Positions 10,070-20,369 are shown, counted from the stretch's first letter. The stretch: 64,000 nucleotides of DNA from Saprospiraceae bacterium (GCA_026982695.1 JALSGS010000045.1:1-64000); one strand, 5' to 3'. Numbers and translations are program-made. The notes: generated from the letters alone by a model not told the origin.

Positions 10070-11107
10070 ATGCAAAATCCGTATTTGGATCCCAACGAAG
10101 AACGACTCAGCTCTGAAGAGCGGCAAATAGAAAAGGCACTGCGCCCCAAGGCGCTAGCGGATTTTCGAGGGCAGCGAAAAATCGTAGAGAACCTCTCGGT
10201 ATTTATCGCCGCGGCCAAACAACGCGGTGAACCGCTTGACCACGTCTTGCTACACGGGCCACCTGGCCTGGGAAAAACTACTTTGGCACACATCATTGCT
10301 ACAGAGATGGGCGCCCAGCTCAAAATGTCGTCAGGCCCCGTATTGGAAAAACCTGGTGACTTGGCAGGGTTGCTCACCAATCTCGATACTGGCGACGTAT
10401 TGTTCATTGACGAGATACACCGCCTCAACAACGTAGTGGAAGAGTATCTCTACTCTGCCATGGAGGATTACCGCATCGACATTATGATCGATAGCGGGCC
10501 CAATGCGCGCAGCATTCAACTTTCACTTAACCCTTTTACATTAGTAGGGGCTACCACGCGCATGGGCCTGCTCACAGCCCCCATGCGCGCCCGCTTTGGC
10601 ATCAACTGCCACCTAGACTATTATGACGTAGTCACGCTAGAGACCATTGTCAAAAGATCTGCAGCAATATTGGGCGTGCCCATTACTGATGAAGGGGCCC
10701 GAGAAATCGCCAAGCGCAGTCGAGGCACACCTCGCATCGCCAATGCACTGTTGCGTCGGGTAAGGGATTTTGCCCAGATCAAAGGCGATGGCACAATCGA
10801 CCTGTCCATTGCGCGCTTTGGGCTCAATGCCCTTAACGTCGATGAAAGCGGACTGGATGAGATGGACAACCGCATTCTGAGCACCATAGTGGAAAAGTTC
10901 AAAGGTGGCCCAGTGGGTATCAGTACTATTGCCACTGCCGTGGGAGAAGAAGCTGGCACGATTGAGGAAGTACACGAACCGTTTCTCATCATGGAGGGCT
11001 ATCTCAAGCGCACTCCAAGGGGGCGCCAAGCTACTGAAAAAGCATATACACATTTGGGCATCGTGCCCCCTACACGACCTGGGCATACAGGAACGCTCTT
11101 CGATTGA
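10070..11107 (+). CDS. ruvB: Holliday junction DNA helicase RuvB
   Basis: The hexameric AAA+ motor that, with RuvA, migrates Holliday junctions in recombinational repair. The 345-residue product shows the Walker A GPPGLGKT at residues 63-70, Walker [11 protein letters not shown], and sensor 1 LVGATTR. The arginine-finger region TAPMRARFG and the C-terminal winged helix ([10 protein letters not shown], then LKRTPRGR) follow. Length is standard. ruvA and ruvC are not adjacent. The gene follows the interrupted lipoprotein gene closely and ends before a strong hairpin it shares with the convergent rplT. Confidence 0.97.
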   Translation: MQNPYLDPNEERLSSEERQIEKALRPKALADFRGQRKIVENLSVFIAAAKQRGEPLDHVLLHGPPGLGKTTLAHIIATEMGAQLKMSSGPVLEKPGDLAGLLTNLDTGDVLFIDEIHRLNNVVEEYLYSAMEDYRIDIMIDSGPNARSIQLSLNPFTLVGATTRMGLLTAPMRARFGINCHLDYYDVVTLETIVKRSAAILGVPITDEGAREIAKRSRGTPRIANALLRRVRDFAQIKGDGTIDLSIARFGLNALNVDESGLDEMDNRILSTIVEKFKGGPVGISTIATAVGEEAGTIEEVHEPFLIMEGYLKRTPRGRQATEKAYTHLGIVPPTRPGHTGTLFD

Positions 11108-11151
11108 GGTGATGGATGCACCGCCACTACCCACTGGGCGTCAATTAGAAA

Positions 11152-11190
11152 AGCCCGACAACTGGTCGAGTTATCGGGCATTTTTCTTTT
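11152..11190. terminator. Bidirectional terminator between ruvB and rplT
   Basis: GCCCGACAACT (11153-11163) pairs with AGTTATCGGGC (11169-11179) around GGTCG, with one mismatch. ATTTTTCTTTT follows on the plus strand and A-rich sequence precedes it. Confidence 0.85.
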
Positions 11191-11218
11191 AGTTTCTTGA
11201 TCAAGGTAAAAAGAAGGC

Positions 11219-11566
11219 TTACTTTTTCGCTTTTTCCACAATAGCCTTAAAGGTCTCAGGGTGGTTCATGGCCAAATCGGCCAACACTTTTCGGTTAAGC
11301 GCAATTCCCTGGTTACTCAATCCGTGCACCAGTCGTGAATAGGTCGTACCCAACTGGCGGGCTGCTGCGTTGATACGTGCAATCCACAAACGGCGGAAAG
11401 CGCGCTTTTTCTGGCGGCGATCGCGATAAGCGTACAGCCAAGCTTTTTCTACAGCATTCTTGGCTACCGTGTACACGTTTTTACGCGCGCCAAAGTACCC
11501 CTTGGCAGCCTTCAGGATTTTCTTTCTGCGGCGGCGCGAAGCTACCGAATTGGTCGAACGAGGCAT
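11219..11566 (-). CDS. rplT: 50S ribosomal protein L20
   Basis: A 115-residue rRNA-binding protein of the large subunit, needed early in 50S assembly. The product opens [19 protein letters not shown] and keeps the family's basic N-terminal helix. The globular part contains [21 protein letters not shown]. Length matches the family. It follows rpmI by 83 bases on the same strand, the usual rpmI-rplT pair. In many bacteria L20 represses its own operon, but I did not identify such a site here. Confidence 0.98.
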   Translation of the reverse strand: MPRSTNSVASRRRRKKILKAAKGYFGARKNVYTVAKNAVEKAWLYAYRDRRQKKRAFRRLWIARINAAARQLGTTYSRLVHGLSNQGIALNRKVLADLAMNHPETFKAIVEKAKK

Positions 11567-11649
11567 AGTATTGTTTTTTAGTACCGTACAGGGGCGCGCA
11601 CCATGCGCTCTTTGTTTCCTGTACGCTCGTTAAAAAATCTGTTACTTGT

Positions 11650-11853
11650 TTACTTCAGGCCGAGCAACACCTTAGCACGACGTGCATCTCCACCTTCAAG
11701 CACATCGGCATGGCGCAAATGGCGCTTGGTCTTCTTACTGCGCTTGCGCATCAAGTGCGAGGTACGAGCACGTGCATGTTTGATCTTGCCCGATCCAGTG
11801 ACTTTAAAGCGCTTTTTAGCACTGGAATGTGTCTTCATCTTAGGCATGTGCAA
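11650..11853 (-). CDS. rpmI: 50S ribosomal protein L35
   Basis: A 67-residue, strongly basic ribosomal protein. The sequence MPKMKTHSSAKKRFKVTGSG is the canonical N-terminus; the rest (HLMRKRSKKTKRHLR) is also typical. The open frame begins at MHMPKMKT (ATG 11853); MPKMKT at 11847 is the more usual start, so a two-codon shorter product is possible. It is the first gene of the rpmI-rplT unit and has its own promoter, separating it from infC upstream. Confidence 0.96.
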   Translation of the reverse strand: MHMPKMKTHSSAKKRFKVTGSGKIKHARARTSHLMRKRSKKTKRHLRHADVLEGGDARRAKVLLGLK

Positions 11854-11874
11854 TCATTTTTGGTTAGCGGGCTG

Positions 11875-11903
11875 CAAAGGTAACTAAAAACTATTGAAAG
11901 CAA
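11875..11903 (-). promoter_or_regulatory. rpmI-rplT promoter
   Basis: The minus strand reads TTG (11901-11903), 18 bases, then TACCTTTG (11875-11882). This lies between infC and rpmI, so ribosomal genes can be transcribed independently of infC. Confidence 0.7.
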
Positions 11904-11975
11904 TGGTTTATGTACCATGCCTTTCTCAAAAAGCTGGGAGAATAGCCACCTCCAAACTACCCCTACGGCCGCGTA

Positions 11976-12578
11976 TCATTTCTTTTTAGCGGAAGTTTTT
12001 TTCTTGGGAGCGATCATGACGATCATGCGTCGCCCCTCCATTTTAGGCAAGGCTTCGGCAGCACCATAGTCTTCCAGCTCTTTGATAAAACGCAATAACA
12101 ACAACTCGCCCCGCTCCTTAAACACGATGGTGCGCCCTCGAAAGTGTACGTAAGCTTTCACCTTGGCACCATTTTCCAAGAAACTCTTGGCATGACGCAC
12201 TTTAAACCCAAAGTCGTGGTCGTCTGTATTAGGCGTGAAGCGAATTTCCTTAACCACCGTCTTGGCTGCCTTAGCCTTGATCTCTTTTTCCTTTTTCTTC
12301 TTTTCGTACAAAAATTTGTTGTAATCGACAATGCGGACTACGGGCGGGTTTGCTTTGGGCGAGATTTCTACTACATCCAGGTCAGCCTGTCTAGCCCAGT
12401 CTTTTACCTTGCGCGTGGGGTACACCTCTGAAGGCTTGATGTCTTCTCCCACAATTTGGGCGATTTCGGCTACATTATCACCTACTAGACGCACCTCTGG
12501 TACGCGGATCTGGTGGTTAACTCGATAAGAAAAGGAAGGTGCTTCCTTTTTCCGCTGAGAAGATCTTCTTTTTGCCAA
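11976..12578 (-). CDS. infC: Translation initiation factor IF-3
   Basis: IF-3 binds the 30S subunit and enforces correct start-codon and initiator-tRNA choice. The product carries RVNHQIRVPEVRLVGDN at the N-domain start, DLDVVEISPKANPPVVRIVDYNKF, and the C-domain block KEIRFTPNTDDHDFGFKVRHAKSFLENG. I start at TTG 12576-12578 (reads M-A-K-R-R-S), giving 200 residues. The longer open frame begins at a codon inside the promoter's -7 element, and its leader has no IF-3 character. Rare start codons are a known feature of infC in other bacteria. The lysine-rich tail KKKTSAKKK is unremarkable. Confidence 0.93.
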   Translation of the reverse strand: MAKRRSSQRKKEAPSFSYRVNHQIRVPEVRLVGDNVAEIAQIVGEDIKPSEVYPTRKVKDWARQADLDVVEISPKANPPVVRIVDYNKFLYEKKKKEKEIKAKAAKTVVKEIRFTPNTDDHDFGFKVRHAKSFLENGAKVKAYVHFRGRTIVFKERGELLLLRFIKELEDYGAAEALPKMEGRRMIVMIAPKKKTSAKKK

Positions 12579-12659
12579 GCGTTTTTGATTTTGTGAACAA
12601 TTAACTGATAACGAACTGACACAGCACAGGCTGCTATGACGGTTTCCCAAAAGAGAAAA

Positions 12660-12667
12660 CAAAAGTA
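12660..12667 (-). promoter_or_regulatory. infC -7 element
   Basis: The minus strand reads TACTTTTG, a TAnnTTTG match, about 85 bases before the TTG start at 12578. It overlaps the start codon of the longer open frame and so rules that start out. Confidence 0.55.
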
Positions 12668-12713
12668 GGACAATGGTACAAAACCACTGCCCTACATTTA
12701 TAGATTCTTTGCA

Positions 12714-15269
12714 TTACTTGGAGCTTTCCACGCCTTCTTCTTTTTTAAGTGTGATGGACAGGCCATCACCACTGTCGTTCATATCGGCGTGGAAGACAGA
12801 TCCTTCTGGCGGGTTTTCGTTGAGAATAAACTCCGCGAGTGGATCTTCGATATACTTTTGGATGGCGCGATGTAGTGGCCGTGCCCCAAACTGAGGATCG
12901 TAGCCACGATCGGCCACAAAGTCTTTTGCCTTTTCGCTCAGCTCCAACTTATACCCCATGGTACTTAGGCGTTGGTGCAAATCTTTGAGTGTAATGTCGA
13001 TGATCTTGAAGATCTCTTGTCGTCCCAAGCTGTTGAATATAATGACATCGTCGACGCGGTTGAGAAACTCGGGCGAGAAGGTTCGTTTCAGTGCATTTTG
13101 AATGATGGAGCGCGCATGTTCATCGGCTGCTTCCTGGCGCGCCTTAGTAGCAAAACCCACACCCTGTCCGAAGTCCTTCAGTTGCCGCACACCGATATTG
13201 GATGTCATGATGATAAGGGTATTCTTAAAGTCCACCTTACGGCCTAGCCCATCCGTGAGTTGACCATCGTCAAGCACTTGCAGCAAGATGTTATACACAT
13301 CTGGGTGAGCTTTTTCGATTTCGTCGAGTAGTACCACTGAGTAAGGCTTGCGCCGCACGCGTTCGGTGAGCTGGCCACCTTCTTCATATCCGACGTAACC
13401 TGGGGGGGCACCGATGAGGCGACTGACAGAGAATTTCTCCATGTACTCGCTCATATCAATGCGGATCAGCGCTTCTTCTGTGTCGAACAAGTAGCGTGCT
13501 AGGGCTTTGGCCAGTTCAGTTTTACCTACGCCAGTAGGGCCTAAGAAGATAAAGGTGCCGATGGGCTTTTTGGGATCTTTTAAGCCCACGCGGTTGCGCT
13601 GGATTGCCTTGACGACTTTGTCTACTGCTTCGTCTTGGCCAATAACCATTTGGCGCAAGTCATCGGCCATGTGCACCAATCGTTTGCTCTCGCTTTGGGC
13701 TACCCGCTGTACGGGGATACCCGTCATCATGGCGACTACTTCGGCAATATCTTCTTCTGTAACGGGGTAGCGCTGGGTGCGGCTCTGGCGCTCCCACTCT
13801 TGTTTGGCCAGTTCTAGTTCGCGCTGCATGCGCGTCTCTTGATCGCGCAAATCGGCAGCCTTTTCGTACTGCTGATTTTTGACTGCCTGGTTTTTCAGCT
13901 CCTTAAGTTCTTCAATCTTTTTTTCCATTTCTTCGATGTGCTTGGGCACGTGGATGTTTTTGAGGTGTACACGTGCACCTACTTCGTCGAGCACATCTAT
14001 GGCTTTGTCCGGCAAGAAGCGATCTGTGATGTAGCGATCGCTAAGGCGCACACATGCTTCGATGGCTTCGTCGGTATAAACTACCTGATGAAACTCTTCG
14101 TACTTCTCCTTGATCTTTTGCAGGATATTGATAGCCTCTTCAGCTGTAGGTGGATCCACCATTACCTTTTGGAAACGCCGATCCAACGCACCGTCTTTTT
14201 CGATGTACTGGCGATATTCATCTAGGGTGCTGGCACCGATGCACTGCAATTCGCCGCGCGCCAAAGCTGGTTTGAATATATTGCTGGCATCGAGTGAGCC
14301 AGTAGCTCCCCCCGCACCTACTATGGTATGGATTTCATCGATAAACAAGATGACGTCGCGCGATTTTTCCAGCTCATTCATAATCGCCTTCATGCGCTCC
14401 TCAAACTGGCCGCGATACTTGGTGCCGGCCACCAGTGCTGCCAGGTCGAGCATGACGATGCGCTTGTCGAACAAGGTTCGACTCACTTTGCGCTGTACGA
14501 TACGCAAGGCCAGCCCCTCTACAATAGCCGTTTTCCCCACGCCGGGTTCTCCGATCAAAATGGGATTATTTTTCTTACGACGGCTCAAAATTTGCGAAAC
14601 GCGTTCAATTTCATTCTCTCGCCCGATGATGGGGTCGAGTTTGTCTTCTTCCGCTAGCTTCGTGATGTCGCGTCCAAAGTTGTCGAGCACAGGAGTACGC
14701 GATTTAGCACTGCCTTTTCGCGCGTAACTGCGGGGCGATTCTTCCTCAAACTCCGGATCGTCAGAATCAGCCGAAGCTTCAGCATAAAAGTCCGACTGGC
14801 TATTCATGTCCTGCTCTTGCAGCACATACTCCAATTCCGCCTTGAAGATGTCATAGTCAATATCAAACTCCTTGAGTATGCGCGAAGCGATATTATCCTT
14901 GTGTTCTGTTTTGAGAATAGAAAGCATCAAATGGACGGGAGCCACCTCGTCGCTCTTCAAAGCCTTAGCTTCCAAGATGGTGACTTTGAGCACTTTCTCA
15001 GCTACGCGATCCAATGGCAAGTTGCCAATACTAGGCCCTGCATCTGAAGGCTTAGTAGGTGCGATAGATTCTTCGACTACTCGTCGCACTTCGGCCGAAT
15101 CTACATCCAAGGAACGCAGCACGCGCATAGCCAGGGTGTCCTTTTCCTCCAAAAGGCCCAACAGCAAATGTGCTGTGCCGATAGAGGGTTGGCCTAAGCG
15201 AATCGCTTCATCGCGACTACGATGGATAATGCGTTTAATTTTTTGTGAAAACTTTCTGTATTCCATCAT
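12714..15269 (-). CDS. clpC: Clp protease ATPase subunit ClpC
   Basis: An AAA+ unfoldase that feeds proteins to ClpP. The 851-residue product has two Clp-N repeats (residues about 1-150, with [12 protein letters not shown]). The first AAA module has GEPGVGKT and [18 protein letters not shown]-type coiled region ([10 protein letters not shown]) interrupts it, which distinguishes ClpC from ClpA/ClpB. The second AAA module has [15 protein letters not shown], and the C-terminal domain contains [23 protein letters not shown]. Two ATGs, at 15269 and 15266, are adjacent. It is monocistronic by context, with its own promoter and no ClpP gene nearby. Confidence 0.97.
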   Translation of the reverse strand: MMEYRKFSQKIKRIIHRSRDEAIRLGQPSIGTAHLLLGLLEEKDTLAMRVLRSLDVDSAEVRRVVEESIAPTKPSDAGPSIGNLPLDRVAEKVLKVTILEAKALKSDEVAPVHLMLSILKTEHKDNIASRILKEFDIDYDIFKAELEYVLQEQDMNSQSDFYAEASADSDDPEFEEESPRSYARKGSAKSRTPVLDNFGRDITKLAEEDKLDPIIGRENEIERVSQILSRRKKNNPILIGEPGVGKTAIVEGLALRIVQRKVSRTLFDKRIVMLDLAALVAGTKYRGQFEERMKAIMNELEKSRDVILFIDEIHTIVGAGGATGSLDASNIFKPALARGELQCIGASTLDEYRQYIEKDGALDRRFQKVMVDPPTAEEAINILQKIKEKYEEFHQVVYTDEAIEACVRLSDRYITDRFLPDKAIDVLDEVGARVHLKNIHVPKHIEEMEKKIEELKELKNQAVKNQQYEKAADLRDQETRMQRELELAKQEWERQSRTQRYPVTEEDIAEVVAMMTGIPVQRVAQSESKRLVHMADDLRQMVIGQDEAVDKVVKAIQRNRVGLKDPKKPIGTFIFLGPTGVGKTELAKALARYLFDTEEALIRIDMSEYMEKFSVSRLIGAPPGYVGYEEGGQLTERVRRKPYSVVLLDEIEKAHPDVYNILLQVLDDGQLTDGLGRKVDFKNTLIIMTSNIGVRQLKDFGQGVGFATKARQEAADEHARSIIQNALKRTFSPEFLNRVDDVIIFNSLGRQEIFKIIDITLKDLHQRLSTMGYKLELSEKAKDFVADRGYDPQFGARPLHRAIQKYIEDPLAEFILNENPPEGSVFHADMNDSGDGLSITLKKEEGVESSK

Positions 15270-15704
15270 TCAGCTTGTAATTAAATCCTAAATACCATAC
15301 CGTGGAAAACAAAGGTAAGCCCTTTCCCACATTCTGCAAGTGACTAAAGTTGGATTAAAATCCTGACGGACAAACCCCTCATGAGGCTAAAACCGCTTCG
15401 AACCTTTTCCACTGTAAAAGCTAATTTGCAGCAAATCCACATTCGGATCAAATGTGAAATATGCGGTGTGTTGTGTAACACGCCATTTTGCGAGAATGTT
15501 TCGCACATACTGAACCGAAAAATCCCTTTTTTTCTTCTACTATCTTTCACTTTTTCAAGTGCCAAGTGACGAGATCCAACACTATTCCTTTTTTAAGAGA
15601 ACAAACATCTTACAAGCAAGTTTGTACCCTTCAGTGCACAAAATGCGACACACATAGCTCCTTGTACCAAATTTAGTTCCTTTGCAGGCAAAGCTCGATG
15701 TGAT
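15270..15704. other. Intergenic region between clpC and pdxH
   Basis: This 435-base divergent region holds the clpC promoter near its left end and a pdxH -7-like TTCCTTTG at 15677-15684. The middle is A/T-rich with no convincing gene. A 62-codon frame at 15381-15569 has four cysteines but no family resemblance or start signal, so I do not call it. Confidence 0.6.
15310..15340 (-). promoter_or_regulatory. clpC promoter
   Basis: The minus strand shows CTTG (15337-15340), a 19-base spacer and TACCTTTG (15310-15317), 41 bases before the clpC ATG. No CIRCE-type inverted repeat was noticed. Confidence 0.65.
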
Positions 15705-16343
15705 ATGGATCTAAGCCAACTGAGAGAAGAATACAAGCGCGCCGAGTTGAGCCGCAACACGCTTGATGACGACCCCATCAAGCAGTTTGAAAAGTGGTTT
15801 AAAGAAGCGATGGCCACCGTCGAGAAAGATCCCAACGCCATGAGTCTAGCCACTGTCAATGCTATAGGGCAGCCTTCGCTACGCACGGTCTTGCTCAAAT
15901 ATTTCGACGAACGAGGTTTTGTCTTTTTCACCAATTACGAGAGTCGTAAGGCGCGCGATATCGGCCAGAACCCACGGGTGGCATTGCTCTTCCCATGGCT
16001 GGTATTGGAGCGGCAAGTAAAAATCGAGGGCATAGCGGAAAAGGTGTCTTTTGCCGAAACGGCCCGCTACTTTACTACGCGGCCCCGTGGCAGCCAAATC
16101 GGGGCATGGGTCTCGCCACAGAGCAGTGTGATCGAGTCGCGCAATTTTCTGCTTCAAAAGTTCGAGGAGATGAAAGTGCGCTTTGAGAAAGGCCAAGTAC
16201 CTGTGCCCAAGCACTGGGGCGGCTATCGGGTAGTACCGCATGTGATTGAGTTTTGGCAAGGGCGCCCCAACCGCTTGCACGATCGCTTTCAATATAGCCG
16301 CCAAGCAGATGGCAGTTGGCTCATCGAACGGCTGGCTCCGTAG
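15705..16343 (+). CDS. pdxH: Pyridoxamine 5'-phosphate oxidase
   Basis: An FMN enzyme that oxidises pyridoxine or pyridoxamine phosphate to PLP. The 212-residue product opens LSQLREEYKRAELSRNTLDD, with the FMN-contact block PSLRTVLLKYFDERGFVFFTN. The signature RGSQIGAWVSPQSSVI and the C-terminal IEFWQGRPNRLHDRFQY / WLIERLAP are all characteristic. Length is normal. The final 23 bases overlap the end of the convergent glycosyltransferase gene. The stop is TAG, showing that TAG is an ordinary stop in this genome. Confidence 0.97.
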   Translation: MDLSQLREEYKRAELSRNTLDDDPIKQFEKWFKEAMATVEKDPNAMSLATVNAIGQPSLRTVLLKYFDERGFVFFTNYESRKARDIGQNPRVALLFPWLVLERQVKIEGIAEKVSFAETARYFTTRPRGSQIGAWVSPQSSVIESRNFLLQKFEEMKVRFEKGQVPVPKHWGGYRVVPHVIEFWQGRPNRLHDRFQYSRQADGSWLIERLAP

Positions 16344-18231
16344 TCAAGCGGGCTCGCTCGAGCTGAAAGTGGCGCAATAGTGTGGGCTGCCACGCGCCGG
16401 AAGGCCGCCATACATAGGTTTTTACCCATTCATTCCCTTGCAGTTGGCCTGTCCAGCTAATGGCGAGCCACAGATGCTGCCACTGGCCTACCCGCATGAA
16501 GTAGGGCGACAGGCGCCGCGCGCGCCAAAGGAGTAGCTGGTCGCCACGGCGCAATTCCACGACCAATAGCCATTCGTGTTGCGGCTTGGGTCGAGGGATG
16601 CGCACCTCCACGCTACTTTTCCACCACCAGCTAGCAAATGGATGGGCAGGCAACAGCGTATCGCGCAAGCTTGGGCCAAAACGGCCCGACAGCTCGAGCG
16701 GTCCAGCATGTGCATCTACACATTGACGTGCTTGGAGTTTTCTGTTGGTCCAGAGGCAGGCAGGGCCATCATTGGGCATAACCGGTGTAAAGCCCTGGCG
16801 CTGGGCCCAGCCATCGAGCGCTTCTTCTATACCGGGCTCAAAGCCAGTAAGCACCGCTTCTACATGGTGTTGGGTTGTGAAAGTGTAGAGCTCGTCAGGG
16901 CCAACAATGTGGTTGAGGTGGCGCTTATCTGGTGGCCAAAAAGAAGCTGTGCGCCACGCGAAAGGGCTAGCTGCCCACTCTGGGAAAACGGCACCACCAC
17001 CCTCGAGCACGTATAGCGGAGAGAGCGTCAAGACGGTATCGGAAGGGACGAACGCGCGAAGGCTTCGGCCCCACTGATGAACCTTTCGAGGCGTCCACTG
17101 CTCGGGCGTACGCCATTTAGCGAAAGCCGAAAAAACTTCCCGCTGATTCCAAAGTGCTACTACACACCATAGAGCCCAGGTTCCTGCCACGAACTTTCGG
17201 TGCCTTTCGGCAAACGAGGCTATGGCTGCCCAACAGGCTACCAACAAAAACGGCAGGGGTGTATAGAAATATTGGGTAAAGACAATGACTTTCTGTACAG
17301 CAGCCCAGCACAGCATGGCTGCCGCCCCCATTGCTACAGCCCATACACGTAGTTGGCTCGATGTGCCTTTTTGCCGAAAAGCAAAAGCCAATAGGCCTAG
17401 CAGTATGGCACCTAAGCTAAAGGGCAAGTAGTAGTTAGCCGAGAGCACATCCCACAGATAGGCTCCGCGCTGGGCCCAGCTCATTGCGCCACCAAAAGAC
17501 TCAAAATAGGCCGCATCTACCTGGGTGTGAAACTGCACTGCCTGCTCATACCAACGCTGAGGCGCGACGCTTATCCACAGAGCGCTAGGCAACAACCCCA
17601 CCACACCACCAGCAACCCAATACTTTATAGTACGCTCTGGCTGCGGCTGTGTCAGCCAAGCTAGCAGTAGTGGCAACCCTAAAACGGCATAGGTCAGGCG
17701 CAGGCCAGCGGCCAAAGCCAACGCCACACCACTCCAAAAAGGCCATTGCCAGCGCATCGGCTGCCATTGCGTCTGCATCCAGGCCGCCAACGCCAAGCAA
17801 GCAAACCAAAGTCCTGAGCTGTGGTTCCAGCTCTTCACAGCTGTGTAAACCAAGATGGGATGCGCTGCCAATAGCCATAAGCTACTCCACCAACAGCATC
17901 GCATCACTACAGAGCTACTCAGCAGCCGCCGCCCCCACTGCCACAACAGCCATGCCATCGCCCAAGCACTTAGTGCCGACATCAGTCGCCCCCCCAGCAA
18001 TAGCCAGTTGGTCAATGCTGCCAGACCAGCATAGCACATCGGCCAAAGCGGCATCTGGAACAGCGGAAAGTCGCGCCAGGGCCAGTAGCCCTGCCGTATG
18101 AGCCAACCCGAGGTGAGAAACTGATGTTCATCGTGGTTGAGCGGTGAAATCAGTGCAAGGATGACCAACCACGCTGCCCAAAAAATCATATATCCCACCG
18201 TAGCGATGCCCAGCTTAGTTCTGTTTTTCAT
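16321..18231 (-). CDS. GT-C type membrane glycosyltransferase-like protein
   Basis: A 636-residue multi-pass inner-membrane protein. The N-terminus has one membrane helix, then LISPLNHDEHQFLTSGWLI: an acidic D-E pair after the first helix, as in GT-C enzymes that use polyprenyl-phosphate sugars. A second aromatic block (QGYWPWRDFPLFQMPLWP) follows, and about ten hydrophobic segments run to residue about 400. The remaining 230 residues are soluble. Substrate cannot be told from sequence. The ATG at 18231 (MKNRTKLG) is preferred over the upstream frame, which lacks hydrophobic character and would overlap the divergent gene's control region. It converges on pdxH with a 23-base overlap and contains two copies of the repeated 9-mer. 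Confidence 0.75.
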   Translation of the reverse strand: MKNRTKLGIATVGYMIFWAAWLVILALISPLNHDEHQFLTSGWLIRQGYWPWRDFPLFQMPLWPMCYAGLAALTNWLLLGGRLMSALSAWAMAWLLWQWGRRLLSSSVVMRCCWWSSLWLLAAHPILVYTAVKSWNHSSGLWFACLALAAWMQTQWQPMRWQWPFWSGVALALAAGLRLTYAVLGLPLLLAWLTQPQPERTIKYWVAGGVVGLLPSALWISVAPQRWYEQAVQFHTQVDAAYFESFGGAMSWAQRGAYLWDVLSANYYLPFSLGAILLGLLAFAFRQKGTSSQLRVWAVAMGAAAMLCWAAVQKVIVFTQYFYTPLPFLLVACWAAIASFAERHRKFVAGTWALWCVVALWNQREVFSAFAKWRTPEQWTPRKVHQWGRSLRAFVPSDTVLTLSPLYVLEGGGAVFPEWAASPFAWRTASFWPPDKRHLNHIVGPDELYTFTTQHHVEAVLTGFEPGIEEALDGWAQRQGFTPVMPNDGPACLWTNRKLQARQCVDAHAGPLELSGRFGPSLRDTLLPAHPFASWWWKSSVEVRIPRPKPQHEWLLVVELRRGDQLLLWRARRLSPYFMRVGQWQHLWLAISWTGQLQGNEWVKTYVWRPSGAWQPTLLRHFQLERARLTTEPAVR

Positions 18232-18343
18232 AGCGGCAAAAATGAGCATATCGCCACATGAATTGGCCCAGGACACCCACAAAAATCTTTCTAACTTCAG
18301 CGTCGAAATGATTTTGACAAACCAAATAAAACACACCTATCCA

Positions 18344-20365
18344 ATGAAAAACCTGTGGTTCTTACTACTGTTGTTGTGGGCATGGAGTGGTTGTCAGCAA
18401 GCTGCTGTGGAGCAGCAGCAAGAAGACAAGGACGATTTTGTCTGGAAAACAGAGCAATTTGCTGACAAGAAGATCATCCGCTACCAGATTCCAGGCTTCG
18501 ACAGTCTCAGCCTTCAGCAAAAGAAACTGGTGTATTACCTCGTACAGGCAGGCTTGAGTGGTCGCGACATCATCTATGACCAAAACTATCGCCACAATCT
18601 AAAAATACGCCGTGCACTCGACCACATTGTGCGCGACTACTCAGGCGACCGCACCACCGACGAGTGGCAGAAGTTTTTGGTCTATGCCAAAAACGTGTGG
18701 TTCAGCAATGGCATTCACCATCACTATTCAGGCGACAAGTTCCAGCCCGAGTTTTCGCAAGACTACTTTCGATCGCTGCTCGAGGCAGTAGGGCACCAGC
18801 TCGATGCCGAAGTGATTGATGCCATGTTTGACCCTACGATTGACCCCAAACGCACCAATCTCGATCCCTCCAAAGACTTGGTAGCTGCTTCGGCAGTCAA
18901 TTTTTATGATCCCGACCTCACCGAAGCAGAGGTGCGCGCTTTTTACGAAAGTATCATCGACAAAAACGACCCCACCCCGCCCGAATGGGGGCTCAACAGC
19001 AAAGTGGTGCGTGGCCCTGATGGCCAACTCATGGAAAAGCGTTGGTACGCCGAAGGCATGTACGGCCCAGCGATCAAGGAGATCATCAAGTGGCTCGAAA
19101 AAGCTGTCACCGTAGCGGAAAACGACGCCCAAGCAAAAGCCCTCCGCATATTGATCGACTACTACAAAAGTGGCGATCTGGAAAAATGGGTGGAATACAA
19201 CATCGCCTGGGTGCAAGCCACCGAAGGTGATGTGGACTACATCAACGGCTTTGTGGAAGTGTACAACGATCCGCTGGGCATGAAAGCCACCTATGAGACC
19301 ATCGTCGAGATCAAGGATTTTGAAGCCTCGGCACGCATGAAAAAAGTAGCAGAAAACGCTCAATGGTTCGAAGACCATTCGCCCATCATGGACGCTCATA
19401 AAAAAGAAAAAGTGGTGGGCATCAGCTACAACGTAGTCAATGTGGCCGGTGAGGCTGGCGATGCTTCGCCTTCCACGCCTATTGGCGTCAATTTGCCCAA
19501 CAACAATTGGATTCGAGTGGAGTATGGCTCCAAATCGGTGAGCTTGGGCAACATCATTGATGCCTACAGCAAGGCCGATGGGCCCGTACTACTACACGAA
19601 TTTGCCTGCGACGAAGAAGAGATCGAACGGGCAGAACAATACGGCTCGCTGGCTAGCAATATCCACACGGCACTCCACGAAGTCATTGGCCATGCCTCGG
19701 GCAAACTCGAACCGGGAGTAGGCGCCCCTGCCGAGACGCTGAAGAACTACGCCTCTGCCCTTGAAGAAGGGCGTGCCGACTTGGTCGCTCTGTATTTTAT
19801 GCTGGATCCCAAAATGGTTGAACTAGGGCTGATGCCCAGCCTTGAAGTTGGCAAAGCCGCTTACGACAGCTATATCCGCAATGGGCTGATGCTGCAGCTG
19901 CGCCGCATTGAACCTGGTGCTACTATCGAACAGGCACACATGCGCAACCGACAAATGATCGCCAGGTGGGTATATGAAAAAGGGCAACCCGATCGCGTCA
20001 TCGAAAAAGTGGTGCACGACGGCAAGACTTGCTTCAAGATCAACGATTACGAGAAGCTGCGCGAGCTGTTTGGTCAGCTGCTGCGCGAGGTACAGCGCAT
20101 CAAATCGCAGGGCGACTACGAAGCTGGCCGTGCTCTCATCGAGCAGTACGGCGTGCAAGTCGACCCAGAAATACATGCCGAAGTGCTACGCCGCAGCGAA
20201 CATCTGGACATTGCCCCTTACGGTGGCTTCATCAATCCACGCCTAATACCCGTAACTGACAAGGCCGGCCAGATCATCGACATCAAAGTCGAATACCCCG
20301 ACGACTTCACCCAGCAGATGCTGGAGTATGCAGCGAAGTACAGCTTCCTACCCGACGAGAATTAA
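18344..20365 (+). CDS. Dipeptidyl peptidase III (M49), lipoprotein
   Basis: A zinc exopeptidase of family M49 that removes dipeptides from N-termini. The 673-residue product carries both family motifs: HEVIGH at residues 445-450 (the HExxGH zinc site) and EEGRAD from residue 474 (the third zinc ligand). The start at 18344 gives MKNLWFLLLLLWAWSGC, a lipoprotein signal with Cys17. The enzyme is therefore probably tethered in the envelope, unlike cytosolic eukaryotic DPP III. The frame upstream to 18137 runs through the divergent gene and is spurious. A strong hairpin terminator follows. Confidence 0.92.
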   Translation: MKNLWFLLLLLWAWSGCQQAAVEQQQEDKDDFVWKTEQFADKKIIRYQIPGFDSLSLQQKKLVYYLVQAGLSGRDIIYDQNYRHNLKIRRALDHIVRDYSGDRTTDEWQKFLVYAKNVWFSNGIHHHYSGDKFQPEFSQDYFRSLLEAVGHQLDAEVIDAMFDPTIDPKRTNLDPSKDLVAASAVNFYDPDLTEAEVRAFYESIIDKNDPTPPEWGLNSKVVRGPDGQLMEKRWYAEGMYGPAIKEIIKWLEKAVTVAENDAQAKALRILIDYYKSGDLEKWVEYNIAWVQATEGDVDYINGFVEVYNDPLGMKATYETIVEIKDFEASARMKKVAENAQWFEDHSPIMDAHKKEKVVGISYNVVNVAGEAGDASPSTPIGVNLPNNNWIRVEYGSKSVSLGNIIDAYSKADGPVLLHEFACDEEEIERAEQYGSLASNIHTALHEVIGHASGKLEPGVGAPAETLKNYASALEEGRADLVALYFMLDPKMVELGLMPSLEVGKAAYDSYIRNGLMLQLRRIEPGATIEQAHMRNRQMIARWVYEKGQPDRVIEKVVHDGKTCFKINDYEKLRELFGQLLREVQRIKSQGDYEAGRALIEQYGVQVDPEIHAEVLRRSEHLDIAPYGGFINPRLIPVTDKAGQIIDIKVEYPDDFTQQMLEYAAKYSFLPDEN

Positions 20366-20369
20366 GACT

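Noticed and set aside
15381-15569. Possible small Cys-rich gene between clpC and pdxH
   Set aside because: No start signal, no known pattern beyond four cysteines, and A/T-rich context.
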